Shown here: positions 23,763-35,925 of the stretch, piece by piece
Numbering within the stretch: the stretch's first letter is position 1
Layout of the letters: every line of letters starts with the position of its first letter
NCBI RefSeq assembly: GCF_018139145.2
Contig: NC_059471.1
Coordinates: 206,479,494-206,543,493, forward strand
Length of the DNA stretch: 64,000 nt
Source of the DNA: Gymnogyps californianus
Lineage: Eukaryota; Chordata; Aves; Accipitriformes; Cathartidae
Reading direction: 5' to 3'
Made by a program: the position numbers and the translations under genes
The notes under the pieces: generated by a model
The model's input: only the letters and a program-made list of their open reading frames with translations
What the model was told of the DNA's origin: nothing
The model's database searches: none

Positions 23763-26700
23763 ATCTCAACATAAATATGACCTTTTAATTAATATTTCAA
23801 TTACTGACTTTTAATTAAGAAAACCCAACATCTTGATTTTACTTTCTTTTCCCAACAAAACCTCCAGTGCCATGATGCATTCTTTTCCTGAAATCTTTTA
23901 TGCTATTTTTACTGGAAAATGACCAAATAGAGTGTTGAAAAAGCTCTTTTTACTGGCTTACCAGAAATTCCAGTAATTCTTCTAGAAGTTTATAGGGGGG
24001 AAATGTTCTTCCACAAGTAAATGGAGCAGATGATAAAAAGAAAAACTAAGTTATTCAGGAAATTTATTCTCTGTATACAGTACAGCTAAGGTTTTTTGAA
24101 CAGGCTTCACTACCAGTAGCTGTAACGGAAAGACCATGAGACAACAGACCAGTGCTACCAATAATAGAAGCTCCACATCAGTCATAACTAGGTATTTTCT
24201 CTTAAATCATATTGCTCAACTTTTATCCACTTTACAGCTTCTATCACCAAGACTGAAATATTGTCAATTTGAGTTACAGATCCTATGTTAAAATGATACA
24301 GAATATTTCCAATAACTATTACCAAGAAAGTCATTATGGCTAACTCTGAATTTAATGTGAATACTTCCTTGCATTGCCATAGAAACTAGAGACTCCCAAC
24401 TTGAAATTGTCATGCTAGTTGCTATAACAAAAAGGCAGTTCCTCTCACCAAAAGGTTTCAGACTTTATGCATGAGACAACAGGCAAATATAACAAACCCA
24501 CACGGAAAGAGAAATCAGAAATACCAGCAAAAACAATCACTGTCAATATAACGAACAGGAGTCACAGCACACCACCTAATATTGTCAAGTGCAGAGTAGG
24601 CATCTCAGCGGAACTGAGGTTCAAGGAGAGTTCTGCAAAAGAATAGTGTAGTGGCTGTGCAGGAAATTTGGGGGGTAATTACACTTTACCTAAGCAAAGC
24701 ACACGATAGTTTAAACTGAAAAAGTGTTCACCTCCTGCCTCAACCTGCTGCAGGTTTAGCGGCTGCTGCCTTTCCCACTCCACAGGGATTGCACTTCAAT
24801 GACAGGAGCACCTGGGTGCTCTACGAGCTTATTAAGTTTGCAACAGGACTCTGCAACACTTTGAAATACAAAATGCTGTTCTTATACAAGAACAGAGAAT
24901 TAAAATATAATTGGATCAATCCTTATTTATACTAACATACCATTTTGGAAGTGTAAGAGAGGCTTATGTGACATTTATTTATGCAGATTTAGCACAAAGA
25001 AGGACTTAGTAAGGAAATAACAGAAACACAGCCATTTCATTTCATACTAGTTAAAGAATCAGCCATGTGAATGCAACACATTAGAAACTATTCAGTATAA
25101 CTCATACGGGGTACAAATAGGACCGTTCCTCAGTTTTCAATCCGAGTTTAAAATCAAGCAAACAAAAAATGTGTGTGTTATAAGAACTTACATGTGAAAC
25201 GGATGTCCTGGAATGAGACTGATGCCCTAATTTTGTTTCCTTTCAGCTTCTGTAGCACAAGTTAGGTGTGGCTTTATGAAATGGATATATTTTATCAGAA
25301 ATATGCAGATTAATTCATGATTGCCATGAAGGAAACAAAGCTGGAAGAATTCTTTTTTTTATTTAAAAAAAACCACCATAAAACATGCAATTTAACAAAT
25401 CATATTCCACATTTCGTTTTGACAAATCCAAGGACAATGTGAGACGTGAAGATACCAAGATTAAATAGGCAAGTAATAAAAGACGACTTGTACCTGTTTC
25501 CAGGAAGGATTTCCACTCTGGAATACTAATGTTACATTAACACCGCTACACAATTTACTTGCTAGTATACAGTGTAGAAAATTTTGCTCGTTATATTCCT
25601 ACTATTATTTTCCAGTTGTTCTGCTATTCATAGCGAATCTATCAGCACTACTCATAACTATAAAATCTATTTCTAGTTTTTTTCTTTTTTTTCTGCATAC
25701 TGAGGACACAATATTTCTTCTGAGTTTTTAAAAAGAAACAAACTAACTCGCTATGGCTCTGCAGATATAGTGAGTGAGCTCAATTTTGTCCTCAGTGCCT
25801 GACCTAACAGATTTCCAAAGGAAAACCCTGGCCCCCAGTGTGATAATCTGGAGACTCCGTGAACAATTTAATAATTCTGGATAATTCAATGAAATGACTG
25901 CCATCACTGGCTATAGAAACTACCATATGTTGTCAAGGCTGTGTCACGTATCTCCCAGACCAGGGACAATGGCAGATTGTTATACCAGGCTTGCTCCCAT
26001 CAGAACAGGAATGATCTGGAATCATGGAATGCCAAAATTCTGGGTCAAAACGAGTTTCCACATGCTTTCTGAAGTAAACTCGAGCATAGAGGGTAGAAAT
26101 ATCTTACTGGCAGAATAAACTAGTTGATGGTAATGCCAGACCTGAAAGACGCACTACTTGAAAGGGTCAAGGTGAATTCCAGGGACACAGGAAGCCTTGA
26201 ACAAAGATGCTTCAGTAGCAGAAAAGCTGTGGAGCGGGCAAGAAAGGACATTGGTGGCAGGTAGGGCTCCATGGTTTGTAAGAAAGAAAAGGTATATGGC
26301 GGAAGTCCTTGAAGTACACTGATCTGAAGCAAGGATGATTCAAGAGAGTCAGAAAAATGTGATATAGAAATGTAAGGAGGCATTATTTCACCTATGGATT
26401 TTTTCTGGTAGTGGACATAGCCACTCTGTTTTGTCTGCAAACCATAAAACACATGCATGCTTGTTTTTTTATTCCATTTTCACATGGTCTTGAACACCTG
26501 AACTGTAACCCTTGCTTCCCCAGGTCAGAGGTCTGAAAAGAAAGGCGCAGAAGTTACTTTGCGTTTGTGGGCTAGCACTACTTCTGAAGGTCAATGACAC
26601 CACAACTGTTTTGGTACCAGAGAAGGAGGATGCAGAAAGTGAGGCAGGGAGGTCAAGGTGCCACCTCAGCAGCAAGGGACCCAGGATGCAGTTCTGGTGT

Positions 26701-26974
26701 GATGGTAACTAAACACTACCTGGTAAATCTCCATTTTTGTAGGACTGTCACACACATACAAAAGTCATCCTACACAAATATGTGTCATCCAACACAGATA
26801 CGTGCTTCTCTCCCATTCCTCAGGGGGCACCATTGTTTCACGCTACTTTGGTGAGAACTTGGGACAGAAACATAGATGCATTAAGAACAACTCCTGATTT
26901 CAGCTAAAGAAGGAAGAATACAGTTTTTTTCATTGGAATGAGTCAATTGTGGGTATTTTAGAGGGCCAGTTTTA

Positions 26975-28099
26975 GCCCAGCATTCTCCTGGAGAAACTGG
27001 GTGCTCACGGCTTGGACGGGCGTACTCTTTGCTGGGCAAAAAACTGGCTGAATGGCCAGGCCCAAAGAGTGGTGGTGAATGGAGTTAAATCCAGTTGGTG
27101 GCCGGTCACAAGTGGTGTTCCCCAGGGCTCAGTATTGGGGCCAGTTCTCTTTAATATCTTTATCAATGATCTGGATGAGGGGATTGAGTGCACCCTCAGT
27201 AAGTTTGCAGACAACACCAAGTTGGGAGGGAGTGTTGATCTGCTATGAGGGTAGGAAGGCTCTACCTACCAGATCCCAGAAGGGATCTGGACAGGCTGGA
27301 TCGATGGGCTGAGGCTGACTGTATGAGATTCAACAAGGCTAAGTGCTGGGTCCTGCACTTGGGTCACAACAACCCCAAGCAACGCTACAGGCTTGGGGGA
27401 GAGTGGCTGGAAAGCTGCCTGGCGGAAAAGGACCTGGGGGGGGTGGTCGACAGCCAGCTGCATATGAGCCAGCAGTGTGCTCAGGTGGCCAAGAAGGCCA
27501 ATAGCATCCTGGCTTGTGTCAGAAATCTTGTGGCCAGCAGGACTAGGGAAGTGATCGTCCCCCTGTACTCGGCCGCACCTTGAATACTGTGTTCACTTTT
27601 GGGCCCCTCACTACAAGAAAGACATTGAGGTGCTGCAGTGTGTCCAAAGAAGAGCAACAAAGCTGGTGAAGGGTCTAGAGCACAAGTCTTATGAGGAGCA
27701 GCTGAGGGAACTGGGGTTGTTTAGCCTGGAGAAAAGGAGGCTCAGGGGAGACCTTATCGCTCTCTACAACTACCTGAAAGGAGGTTGTAGCAAGGTGGGT
27801 GTCGGACTCTTCTCCCAAGTAACAAGCGACAGGACAAGAGGAAATGGCCCCAAGTTGCGCCAGGGGAGGTTTAGATTGGATATTAGGAAAAAAATCCTTC
27901 ACTGAAAGGGTTGTCAAGCATTGGAACAGGCTGCCCAGGGAAGTGGTTGAGTCACCATCCCTGGAGGTATTTAAAAGACGTGTAGATGTGGCATTTAGGG
28001 ACATGGTTTAGTGGTGGACTTGGCAGTGCTAGGTTAATAGTTGGACTCGATGATCTTAAGGGTCTTTTCCAACCTAAACAATTCTATGATTCTATGATT
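26975..28099 (+). mobile_element. CR1 LINE, 5'-truncated copy with 3' end
   Basis: A 1.1-kb plus-strand copy of a neoavian-type CR1 retrotransposon. It starts inside the reverse-transcriptase part of ORF2, runs through the C-terminal region and 3' UTR (TTGGACTCGATGATCTTA, CTTTTCCAACC) and ends in the diagnostic tail ATTCTATGATTCTATGATTT. CR1 copies are normally 5'-truncated and lack a poly(A) tail, as here. It lies in MAGI2 intron 1, antisense to the gene. The left boundary is approximate because similarity fades near 26960-26980. The copy is broken and cannot be mobile. Confidence 0.95.
27012..27905 (+). pseudogene. broken CR1 ORF2 (reverse-transcriptase C-terminal part)
   Basis: Three overlapping or adjacent frames (27012..27248, 27245..27583, 27630..27905) together cover the 3' part of CR1 ORF2. 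The first contains [20 protein letters not shown], the RT block-B type motif, and FADNTKL, where the catalytic FADD has become FADN. Breaks are a stop with a frame change near 27248, extra bases near 27265-27285, a small deletion near 27570 that removes part of the frame, and a final frame change near 27890 where the ORF stops early. It is a neutral remnant and makes no protein. Confidence 0.9.
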
Positions 28100-31000
28100 T
28101 CAATATATTTTGAGGAACTAAGACAGACCTAGGAAATGCACATTCCCTGTGCTGATTTTCCCTGTGCTGGAGAATCTCACCAGGGCTGTACGGTCTCTCT
28201 TGAATAAGACAGAACATGTGATTTCTAAAACCAGTAATATTTTAGTTTAAGAATCTCTGAATTTTTTTACTGGGACTTTCTCTCCCACATTTTACTTTCT
28301 CCATTTTGTTCCTTGTCTCACTTTCCTTCGTCTTGAGTTCACACATTGTGGAAATAATCAAAGACATCCAGGAGAAATGTCTGAAGCTGATAAGCAGAGT
28401 GAAACGGCATTATTCATATATTACTAATCATAACCCATATATGAATGAGAAGACACCTGGAAGTGCTGTGTTGACAGCAACATACCTTTTGATTAAAGTG
28501 TCTGGATCCTAGCAATCTGCATGTGCTGACTGAGAGTTCAGAAATAACGCAGTTGTGCTTCATTTACACACTGTAAAAAGGGTAAATACATGGCAGACAT
28601 ACACAAACAACAGCCTTCTGTCAACTCAGCTTCTAGTGAAGAGTCCAAATTATGGATAGGAGGTTTGAATAAATGAGACTTTTTAGGCTAATGTTAAAAG
28701 AACATTCAAACCATAAGTACTGTTTTAGAGATTATCAGTTACCAATGAGGATTTTTGTCCAGTTCAGGAACGCTAGATAAAGTTCATTTTTGTTAAAGCC
28801 CTTCACTCTCTTCCTTTTCTCTTGCTTCTGTCTGCCATTCCGCTTTCCATTGTGGTAGCTTCAGCCTACAGTGAGAAAGCTATATAAATGGCCCGCAAAA
28901 CTATTTCCATGAGGTTGAAAGAAAGCTGATTTGTAACAAATTAGGTGTGCTGAAGAGATACTGTTGGGATCACAGCCCCTGTGATTTTAGAAAATTCAGT
29001 TACAGCCAGCATTGCAATGACATTGAGCAACAAAAACCAAAGATAGGCCCTTTGCTACAGAAATCAATACCTTCAAACTCTGCCCTATAGACTGCACCTG
29101 CTTGGGTAGGCATCAAGTCAATCTTACTCTAAAGTTTATGATCATTTTATTTCCTACTGCAGAATACTGTGCCATACTGCACATTGCTTAGCCACCAGAG
29201 TGAATGGGTTCACTGTAACTATCATATATATACACATCAAAACGTGTATGAAAAACATTCTACATCATTAGTACTGTAGCCCATAAATATCATTATATAG
29301 TATATTATTGTGTATCAATACGACACAAAGTCTTATACACTCTCAACCTACAGATAAAAAGTCCTACCCATAGCTCTCAAAAAAAAATATATACAGATGT
29401 ATATGTATACTCATATATTTATAAACACCTATTGTAAGTATGGAAGAAAAAAAATTACTTCCAGAATGTTAACAAAGTCAAGCAATAGCACTATGTTCTT
29501 TGACCCTTGCCTGGATGCTCTCCAGCAAAAAGTTTCCCTTTTTTGTTTATACCTCTATGAGGAAGAGAAGAACACGAAACATCTGCTTCTACAGCTACTG
29601 CAGCACTTTCCATCACCTTTTCTAAATCACAGTTATGACCACCTCCTCACATAAATCCCTTCTGAAGGAGCACTTTTTCCAAGTATACACCACTTCTTGT
29701 ATACAAAAAATGTAGATGAATAATTTATCAACTCTTTCATGTCATGAAAGGAGCTCCTCACCTATAAGGAGCAAGGAGAAGATCATGAACACTGAAAGCA
29801 AAAGCTCAGAATCCACATCTTTCATGAAATGCTGAATTAATGCAGGTAAGGTTATAGGATGCATAAAAAAGTCAGACGCAATTTTACCCCCTCATACCAG
29901 TACTTTCCTTTGATGTCAACAGTATCAACAGATGGACAAGTGTTAGTGTGAGACGAACTTTACCATATCCGACTCAAAAGAACTAAGCAGAGCACTCTCA
30001 ATTACTTAATTTCTTCAAGGAAATGATGCACTAACAAAGTCATGGCCCCATCCTTTAATGGCACATTTGTAATTCTCAGAGAAGGAAAAAGACTGATGAA
30101 TATAATTCTACTGCCAGTGAACATACAGAGTTCCTGACACGAAACATCACAATCTCTCTGGAGGAGCTGAAGAATAAATCACTGGCTACATGAGTCAGAA
30201 GTCAGCTTCAATGGTCTTTAAATTAAGATGGACAAGCATAAGAATGACAGAAAGTAATGGTAAAAAGAGAACTCTGGATTGAATTTCTAGAGTTAGTAAA
30301 ATCCTAAGGAGCGCAAGCTAGGAAAAAGCAGTAGGTCTGAAGTACACTTTATTTTCAAAGACTATCTTTGCATTATATACCAGAAGTGCAACCATGCAGG
30401 TTTTCATAGTTCTTTGGGTTTGGTTTTGGCAAGACCCTTGTGATTTTTTTTATTTGGGAAAATCATGCAGCTTTCTATTGCAAAATATTGCTCTTTATAT
30501 TAGTGAAGAAAATTTTATCCAACATTCATATCTTGAAAGATAGTATATATTGATGCCCAGGAAGAAAAAACACAAAAAGACAATCTGTATGGACAGAGTA
30601 TTTTAATGAACGTAGAAGAGAATTATTGATGAACTTAAAAAAACAAAGAAATTTCTTAAAAACATAACTATATATAGGAATATGTGTATGAAAAAGTCTG
30701 TAGAAAAATAGTAACATTTTAACTAGCTGACATGGTATTTACATATGCAGGGAAAAACTTTGGAAAACCAAAACATTCCTGTACTTGTCTGTTGAAAGGC
30801 TTGTCACAGACTTTTTAAGCAAAAAAAAAAGTTAACTGCAAGCCAGGTTTTAATTGCAAAACTCATGGATGAACTCATTAAGAAAAAAAAAAAAACAAAC
30901 CACAAAACCACTACAAGGCTACTAAATCCCTGAGCCACAAATCACTGAGTGCTGGGACAGTACTGTCCTGTCCTTTTACTCTTCGCTGGGAAACCACTGT

Positions 31001-33449
31001 CGCCACTACCAGGAATAGGATGTGGAGGATGCGGACCTGCAGTCTGCCCAAACACGGCCACTCTTGTGTCCATCCTAATGAGGGCCCAAATCTTCTCCTG
31101 ACTTGGGAAAGCACTTGCAAATATGCCCAAGTCCATCTATAGTCAGCAAAACATTTTAACGTATGCTTACTGTTAAGTAAATGAGTAGACTGAGAAAATA
31201 AAACTGGTTTTAAGTCCCTCCTTACATTATGTGTACTAAATGCCTTTTTGCATAAGGAGCTAAAGCATTATGGGTTGAAGCTTAAAGGCTCACGATTTAC
31301 AGTCAAATCAGAGACATTAGGAACTGTCAATATAAAGTATCAATGTTATTCATATTTCATATGGTCATACCACAAAATACTTTTAAAAGTAAATTAAATT
31401 GCTCAGTTAGTCAGATCACCTGGTTACTTAGTATGTCCAAACCATTTTCCTTGAGGAAGAGATGTGTCAGGCAGCAGCTCCAGGACAAAATCTGCTGCAA
31501 TGCTCCTGAGTTCTGAAATCCATGTTTTCAGACCGTTCATTGGGATTCTGCTGAGGGCACCTGTGGAAGTTTATAACTCTATGCAAAGAATAAAGATCCT
31601 GGTTTATGCAGTACAACTGAGCGGGCTGTTCCTGCAACCCTTCAAACTAAAACCAAAGCTGTACTGGAGTCTGTGCACATCATGGACCTGTGTCGCCTAC
31701 TGATGGGAATTACTGGAGAAAGATACTGTGGATCTGAGACAGCAGTGATGAACAGAGAGTGGAACTGGAGACAACATTGCTCCTCACATGACTCTTCCTT
31801 GTGTGATTACTTATCCAAATTAGGATGCCTTTCCTTAACACATTGCCACTTTTACAACTACGCATCTGTGCATCTGTGGGAAGAAGATAGTACTTAATCT
31901 AAACTGTTCTGCATGTAAAAACAATCACATTTGAAATTCAGAAGTATTTCTTTCAGGAACAGTAAGGCTCTTCTCTTCACCAGAGAGAGCAGAAGGTCAG
32001 AATGCATAACATTTGCAAATACGCCCGAATAATTTGACTGCTGTACAAAATTCTCCCATTGAAAGGGTATATACTCAAAAAAACATGGGACTTTACAGAG
32101 CAAATCCTGGCTTCTTTATTTGATGTCAAGGACAGCTTTGCCATTGACTTCATCTGGGCCAAGATTTCACCCCATGTGTTTTAAGAGAATCTCTGCGATT
32201 CTGCCAACAGTAGCACAATAAGTGACTCGCAAAAAAAACTAACAAAAAAACCCAAACAGGGAATAGTCTCCAAGGAATACTTCTCTGCCAACTCTTACAA
32301 TTAAGATTAAAAAATAATAATAGTAATGGTTCTTACAATCCTTCCTCCCCATGCAAAACCAGGCAATAATTTCCTGCATTAAAACCTTATTTATTGGGTG
32401 TCATACTTAGGAGAGTTCTACGTCAAATCATACCGTGGAACTGCTAATTAGTTTCTCATGATGTTTACTCCTCCTGATGATATACAGCAACTCCTACATT
32501 ATATGATTGTTTTTTCTAAGTTAATATTTTTAGCTCAAGATGTTCAGCTCATATAAAACTGCAATATTCCATCAGACTTTTTAAAAATAAGTATTTCACC
32601 TCGTAATGTGATAAAAGATGAAGTATTTCATTATTTCAGAGGGGGGTGTTTAATCAAACACAACGTAATGAAAAATCATGAAAGCACCTGTATTTTCCAT
32701 ACTTCTAAGCTAATTCCTGTAAACTGAATTAGCCATTCCCTGATTTCATCTACAAGTGAATTTTCATTGCTGAATTATCAAAACTTTCAAACAAGAGAAA
32801 TACTCAGTGTCTTTTAAGCATCACATTATAAATAGTTGTGTCCTACCTCCACATTTCTCTCTCTGACTTCATTCCTAGGCAGCACTGAAGAAGCAGCTAC
32901 AGTCACATGGTGCATTCAAGGTCATGCTATTCTAATTTACAGAGATATCATTGATAAATTATGCGGAAACAATGATAATGGAGTCATTAACCTTGTTCCA
33001 GCACACTAAAGGTGTTTTATAATTAAAAGAAGAACAAAAGTTACAAAAACATATAAAGATTTTATTGCCCAGCTTTTTCTCTCCTACACACTTCTGCAAA
33101 GTAGTTAGGGAATAGTAATTTGTTACTGTAACGTAGATGCCTGCTGTCTGTGCTTTGTAACCAAGGGGTGCAGAGATTAGACTGAATTATACTGAAGGAG
33201 GAGTCAGGTGGTAAAATACACAAACCATTGACCTTTTTTTTCAAAAATAGGAAGTTGGATCCAGAAGGCCTCTCCCTTTGGCGAAGTGAAGGATGCTGGA
33301 GCACAAGAAAGATCATTCCAGCCAGGAAGTCTCTCTCGGTCCAAGAATCTATGCAGAACTGTCACTTCCAAACACGCAGTCGTCTGGCCAGTGCTTTGAG
33401 GACTCGCATCAAAAGTGTAGTGTGTTAACGTACTGAAGCAAAACTCCTC

Positions 33450-33471
33450 AGAGAGAGAGAGATATATATAA
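33450..33471. repeat. (GA)n(TA)n microsatellite
   Basis: AGAGAGAGAGA followed by GATATATATAAA. Short compound dinucleotide repeat. Confidence 0.85.
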
Positions 33472-34291
33472 ACTCGGTGGAATTTAGAATTCATCCTCTA
33501 TGTCTTGTTCAAGAAACCTGCAGTAATCCACGGACTAAAAGCCTGACTAATGTCCCTAATTCATGTTTGACAGATATCTTTATTAAGGGTGCGCACATTA
33601 ATGAATCACTGGTGATTGCTTTGACTTAAAGAGAAATACTAGAAAAACAGTGAAGAGGTGGGACAGAGACTGTTTCACGTAGTAAATGAACGTAACCTTA
33701 AACTGGCATTACTGTAAAGCATCTATAGGATTTCTGCAAAAAAAAAAAGGTAAGAATTTAAATAACTTAACAGACAATGTACCCTTATCTTCTTGACACT
33801 TCCACTGCTGCTTCTTTTTGAATCCTGTCACAGTAAGACCACTCACACTAAAATTATTAATAAAAAGAGAAAACTACAGAGCAGGTTTCCTGGAGTTCAG
33901 GTGCCCAGAGATGACACTATACTGCAAGACAGAATCCATTATACTCCTTTCTAATCTTCACTTATCACATAAACTATTGTGTCTCCCTGCATTGCCTGAC
34001 TATCAAGATACGATCTACAACGTACTGCACAACTTACCCAAATGGACAAATAGAAAAATCCCAGATCATATCTGTATTTAGAGGTTTGACCTTATGTAGA
34101 TAACTGATTATATCATAAAGTACATTCTGAAGGCCTGAGTGAAAGTCAAATTCTTTCTACTGATTCTGTCGTGTTTGGATAAACTAATAATTGGCATATC
34201 CTTCCAGGATTCAGAAGTATCACAAACGACACTTTAAACAATAACCCGCCAATTACAATGAGGAAGTTAAATTACAAAATTGTACCAAATG

Positions 34292-34320
34292 TCAGAGGAC
34301 CGCTCCTGTATGTCCTCTGA
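34292..34320. repeat. 9-bp inverted repeat (hairpin)
   Basis: Perfect arms TCAGAGGAC and GTCCTCTGA are separated by 11 bases. It lies about 500 bases from the edge of the CpG island in intron 1. It could form a stem-loop in RNA. No function is recognised. Confidence 0.7.
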
Positions 34321-35096
34321 GCAAAGGCTGCTGGCTCCAGTCACAGAGCACAAGCGTCTGCTGATGCATGGCATCTAAAATCTTCCCACCGCAGAAATGC
34401 CCCAAGTTTTCAATGGCTGAGCTTACTGCCCGGCTGAAATGCGTACTTTAGCAATACACGTACAGCCGCTGCACCATCCGTGTCCTAGGAGCACCTACAG
34501 ACTCGGTTCCCAGCGCAGCTCACAGCTCCTGTGCTTCAGAAATGCTGCTGGGGTAGCAGAAACCTCCTTATGAGCGTTCAGCTGCAGATAGCCCAACTCA
34601 GCATAGTTTAAAGAGGACAGAAACAAACATGTAAACAGCATCTGTGGCGTCTCTTCTCTGTTGACTTTCCTGGAAATGCATTAACCTATTACAGTACTTC
34701 AAGAATAAATAAGAGAAACAGAGGAGAGGCAACAATAGACCGTTCTCTCCCAAAAGTTTCTTTCTGCCTCTCCCCTCCCACTTTTCCTGAGCTCCCCGTT
34801 CCCTAGGATTAGGCGATCGTTTTCACCAGGGACCAAATGAATGACTTTTCCGCGAACGACACCTCAGAGATGCTACAGCCGCCCTTACCGCCACCAGGCA
34901 CCCGCCGCCCGGCGGCAAGCCCCTGACCCCAAGCCAAGGCGCCCGGCGCGAAGCAAAGCCAAGGGCAAGCCCCGCTCCGCAGCCGTACCCGGCCGCTCCC
35001 CCGGCCCCCCCGGCGGCAGCAGCAGCCGGAGGGGCGGTCGGTGCCGGCGGGGCGCGGCGGGCGGCGCCCCGGCCCCGTGCGGCGGATGGGGGATGC

Positions 35097-35117
35097 GGGG
35101 GGGGGGGGGGGGGGGGG
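35097..35117 (+). repeat. G21 homopolymer
   Basis: An uninterrupted run of 21 G on the plus strand, 268-288 bases into MAGI2 intron 1. In the transcript it is a C-run. The plus strand can form G-quadruplexes or triplexes. Its exact length should be treated as uncertain because sequencing of such runs is error-prone. Confidence 0.9.
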
Positions 35118-35357
35118 TGCTGCCCGGCGGCGCTGCCGCCCCCCCCCGTCCCCTCCCGCGGCATGGCGAAGCGCTGTCACTGACGCACATTTAATTCGCC
35201 CGGCTGCGGGCACCGCGCAGCGCCGCTCGCATCCTCCCCCCGCCGGCGGGGAGGGGGCGGCTCCGGCGGGGAGGGGGAAAGTCAAACTGCAGCAACAAAG
35301 TTGCTCCCCCCCCGCTCCCCCCAGACCTGCCCCGGCCCCCGGGGGGGCGGCGGAGGA

Positions 35358-35370
35358 GGGGGGGGGGGGG
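35358..35370 (+). repeat. G13 homopolymer beside the MAGI2 donor
   Basis: Thirteen consecutive G on the plus strand, only 15-27 bases inside intron 1, preceded by further G-rich sequence (GGGGGGGCGGCGGAGGA). With the G21 run it makes the donor-proximal intron extremely G/C-skewed. Confidence 0.85.
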
Positions 35371-35378
35371 CCGTCCCC

Positions 35379-35388
35379 GCCTTACCTT
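35379..35388 (-). other. MAGI2: MAGI2 exon 1 splice donor
   Basis: On the minus strand the exon ends ...CAAG and the intron begins GTAAGG, a near-consensus U2 donor. The intron's first base is 35385. Homology to MAGI proteins stops exactly here: the frame beyond runs into proline-rich low-complexity sequence from the adjacent C-run. Joining is in phase 1. Confidence 0.93.
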
Positions 35389-35686
35389 GCTTGACGCACT
35401 TGAGCCGGATGGGGTCCTTGCAGTGCTTGATCACGGCCAGCACATCCCTGATGGTGAGCCCGGCCACGGGGGTCTCGTTCACCTCCAGCAGGAGCTCCTC
35501 CGGCACTAACTTGCTGCCGCCCTCATAGGCCACCTTGCCGGGCTTCACCTCCCCCAGGTAGGGGAACTGCCCGTTCTCGGCGCCCCCCTTCAGCTCGAAG
35601 CCCAGCTGCCCCTCCGGGTTCCTCACGATCACGATCTCGTGGACTCGGCTCGTCCAGTGGCTTTTCTTCTTCAAGCCCTTGGACAT
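35386..35686 (-). CDS. MAGI2: MAGI2 first coding exon (N-terminus and PDZ0 domain), partial gene
   Basis: This exon encodes the first 100 residues, plus one base of the next codon, of MAGI2 (S-SCAM), a membrane-associated guanylate-kinase scaffold. The family acts at synapses, in podocytes and at cell junctions and binds partners such as PTEN through its PDZ and WW domains. The start is the ATG at 35686. The protein opens with a basic segment (MSKGLKKKSHWTSRVHE) and then a PDZ fold at about residues 17-99. The carboxylate-binding loop is QLGF at residues 27-30, and LLLEVNETPVAGLT spans residues 65-78. The frame ends as AAGCAAG before GTAAG, so the exon is complete at its 3' side and in phase 1. 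MAGI1 and MAGI3 differ strongly in this segment, as I recall them. Compared with my memory of mammalian MAGI2 only a few residues differ (for example G at 4, P at 62, I at 93). The guanylate-kinase, WW and further PDZ exons lie outside the window, beyond position 1. Coding use of this exon implies the long PDZ0-containing isoform. Confidence 0.96.
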
Positions 35687-35910
35687 TGCCGTGGGGATGC
35701 TCTGCCCGACTCCCTCCCTGGGTTCCGTGTTTCTTCCCTCCCTCCCTCTCTTTCCCCCCCTCCCCGGGGCAGCCGGGCTCCTCCGGGGCAGGCTCGGGGC
35801 GGGCGGGGAGCGGCCGCCGCTGCTGCCGGCCGGCGGGAGGGAGGGCGCGGCGGCCCCGCGGGGCTCGGGAGCTGGGTCGGGGAGCGCCTCTCTGCCCTCT
35901 CCGTCCGGCT

Positions 35911-35925
35911 TTAGCTGATATCCAT
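35911..35925 (-). promoter_or_regulatory. minimal uORF (MDIS-stop) in the MAGI2 leader
   Basis: On the minus strand an ATG at 35925 sits in the context GGCTGCCATGG, with G at -3 and G at +4, close to the Kozak optimum. It is followed by three codons and TAA. It lies 239 nt upstream of the MAGI2 ATG and is out of frame with it. If the transcription start lies above 35925, most scanning ribosomes should meet this start first and must reinitiate to make MAGI2. Confidence 0.55.

Larger units (their letters stand above)
19111..26974. other. intronic sequence without recognised genes
   Basis: Contains the antisense exon candidate at 21351..21446, the SINE at 22540..22750 and the repeat at 23683..23762. 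The plus-strand ATG ORF at 21943..22353 (136 codons) has no recognisable homology and runs through a G11 tract. The stretch 26500..26720 is GC-richer with ORFs on both strands and is unexplained. Confidence 0.6.
28100..34859. other. intronic sequence without recognised genes
   Basis: AT-rich intron between the CR1 copy and the CpG island. It holds only small palindromes (for example CTTTCATG..CATGAAAG at 29734..29750), the GA/TA repeat and the hairpin at 34292..34320. No coding homology. Confidence 0.6.
1..35385 (-). other. MAGI2: MAGI2 intron 1 (5' portion, open-ended)
   Basis: Everything from the exon 1 donor down to position 1 reads as intron on the minus strand. No further MAGI2 exon (guanylate-kinase or WW domain) is recognisable, which fits the very long first intron of this gene in other vertebrates. 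The sequence is mostly AT-rich and carries decayed repeats, listed separately. A transcript of MAGI2 crosses the whole interval. Confidence 0.85.

Noticed and set aside
29633..29845. Plus-strand segment bounded by TTTTCTAAATCACAG and GCAG|GTAAGG
   Set aside because: Sites are acceptable but every frame contains stops and there is nothing else to support an exon; many such pairs exist in long introns.
34809..35394. Overlapping proline/arginine-rich ORFs on both strands near the G-runs
   Set aside because: Products of C/G homopolymers and CpG-island composition, with frames depending on uncertain run lengths.
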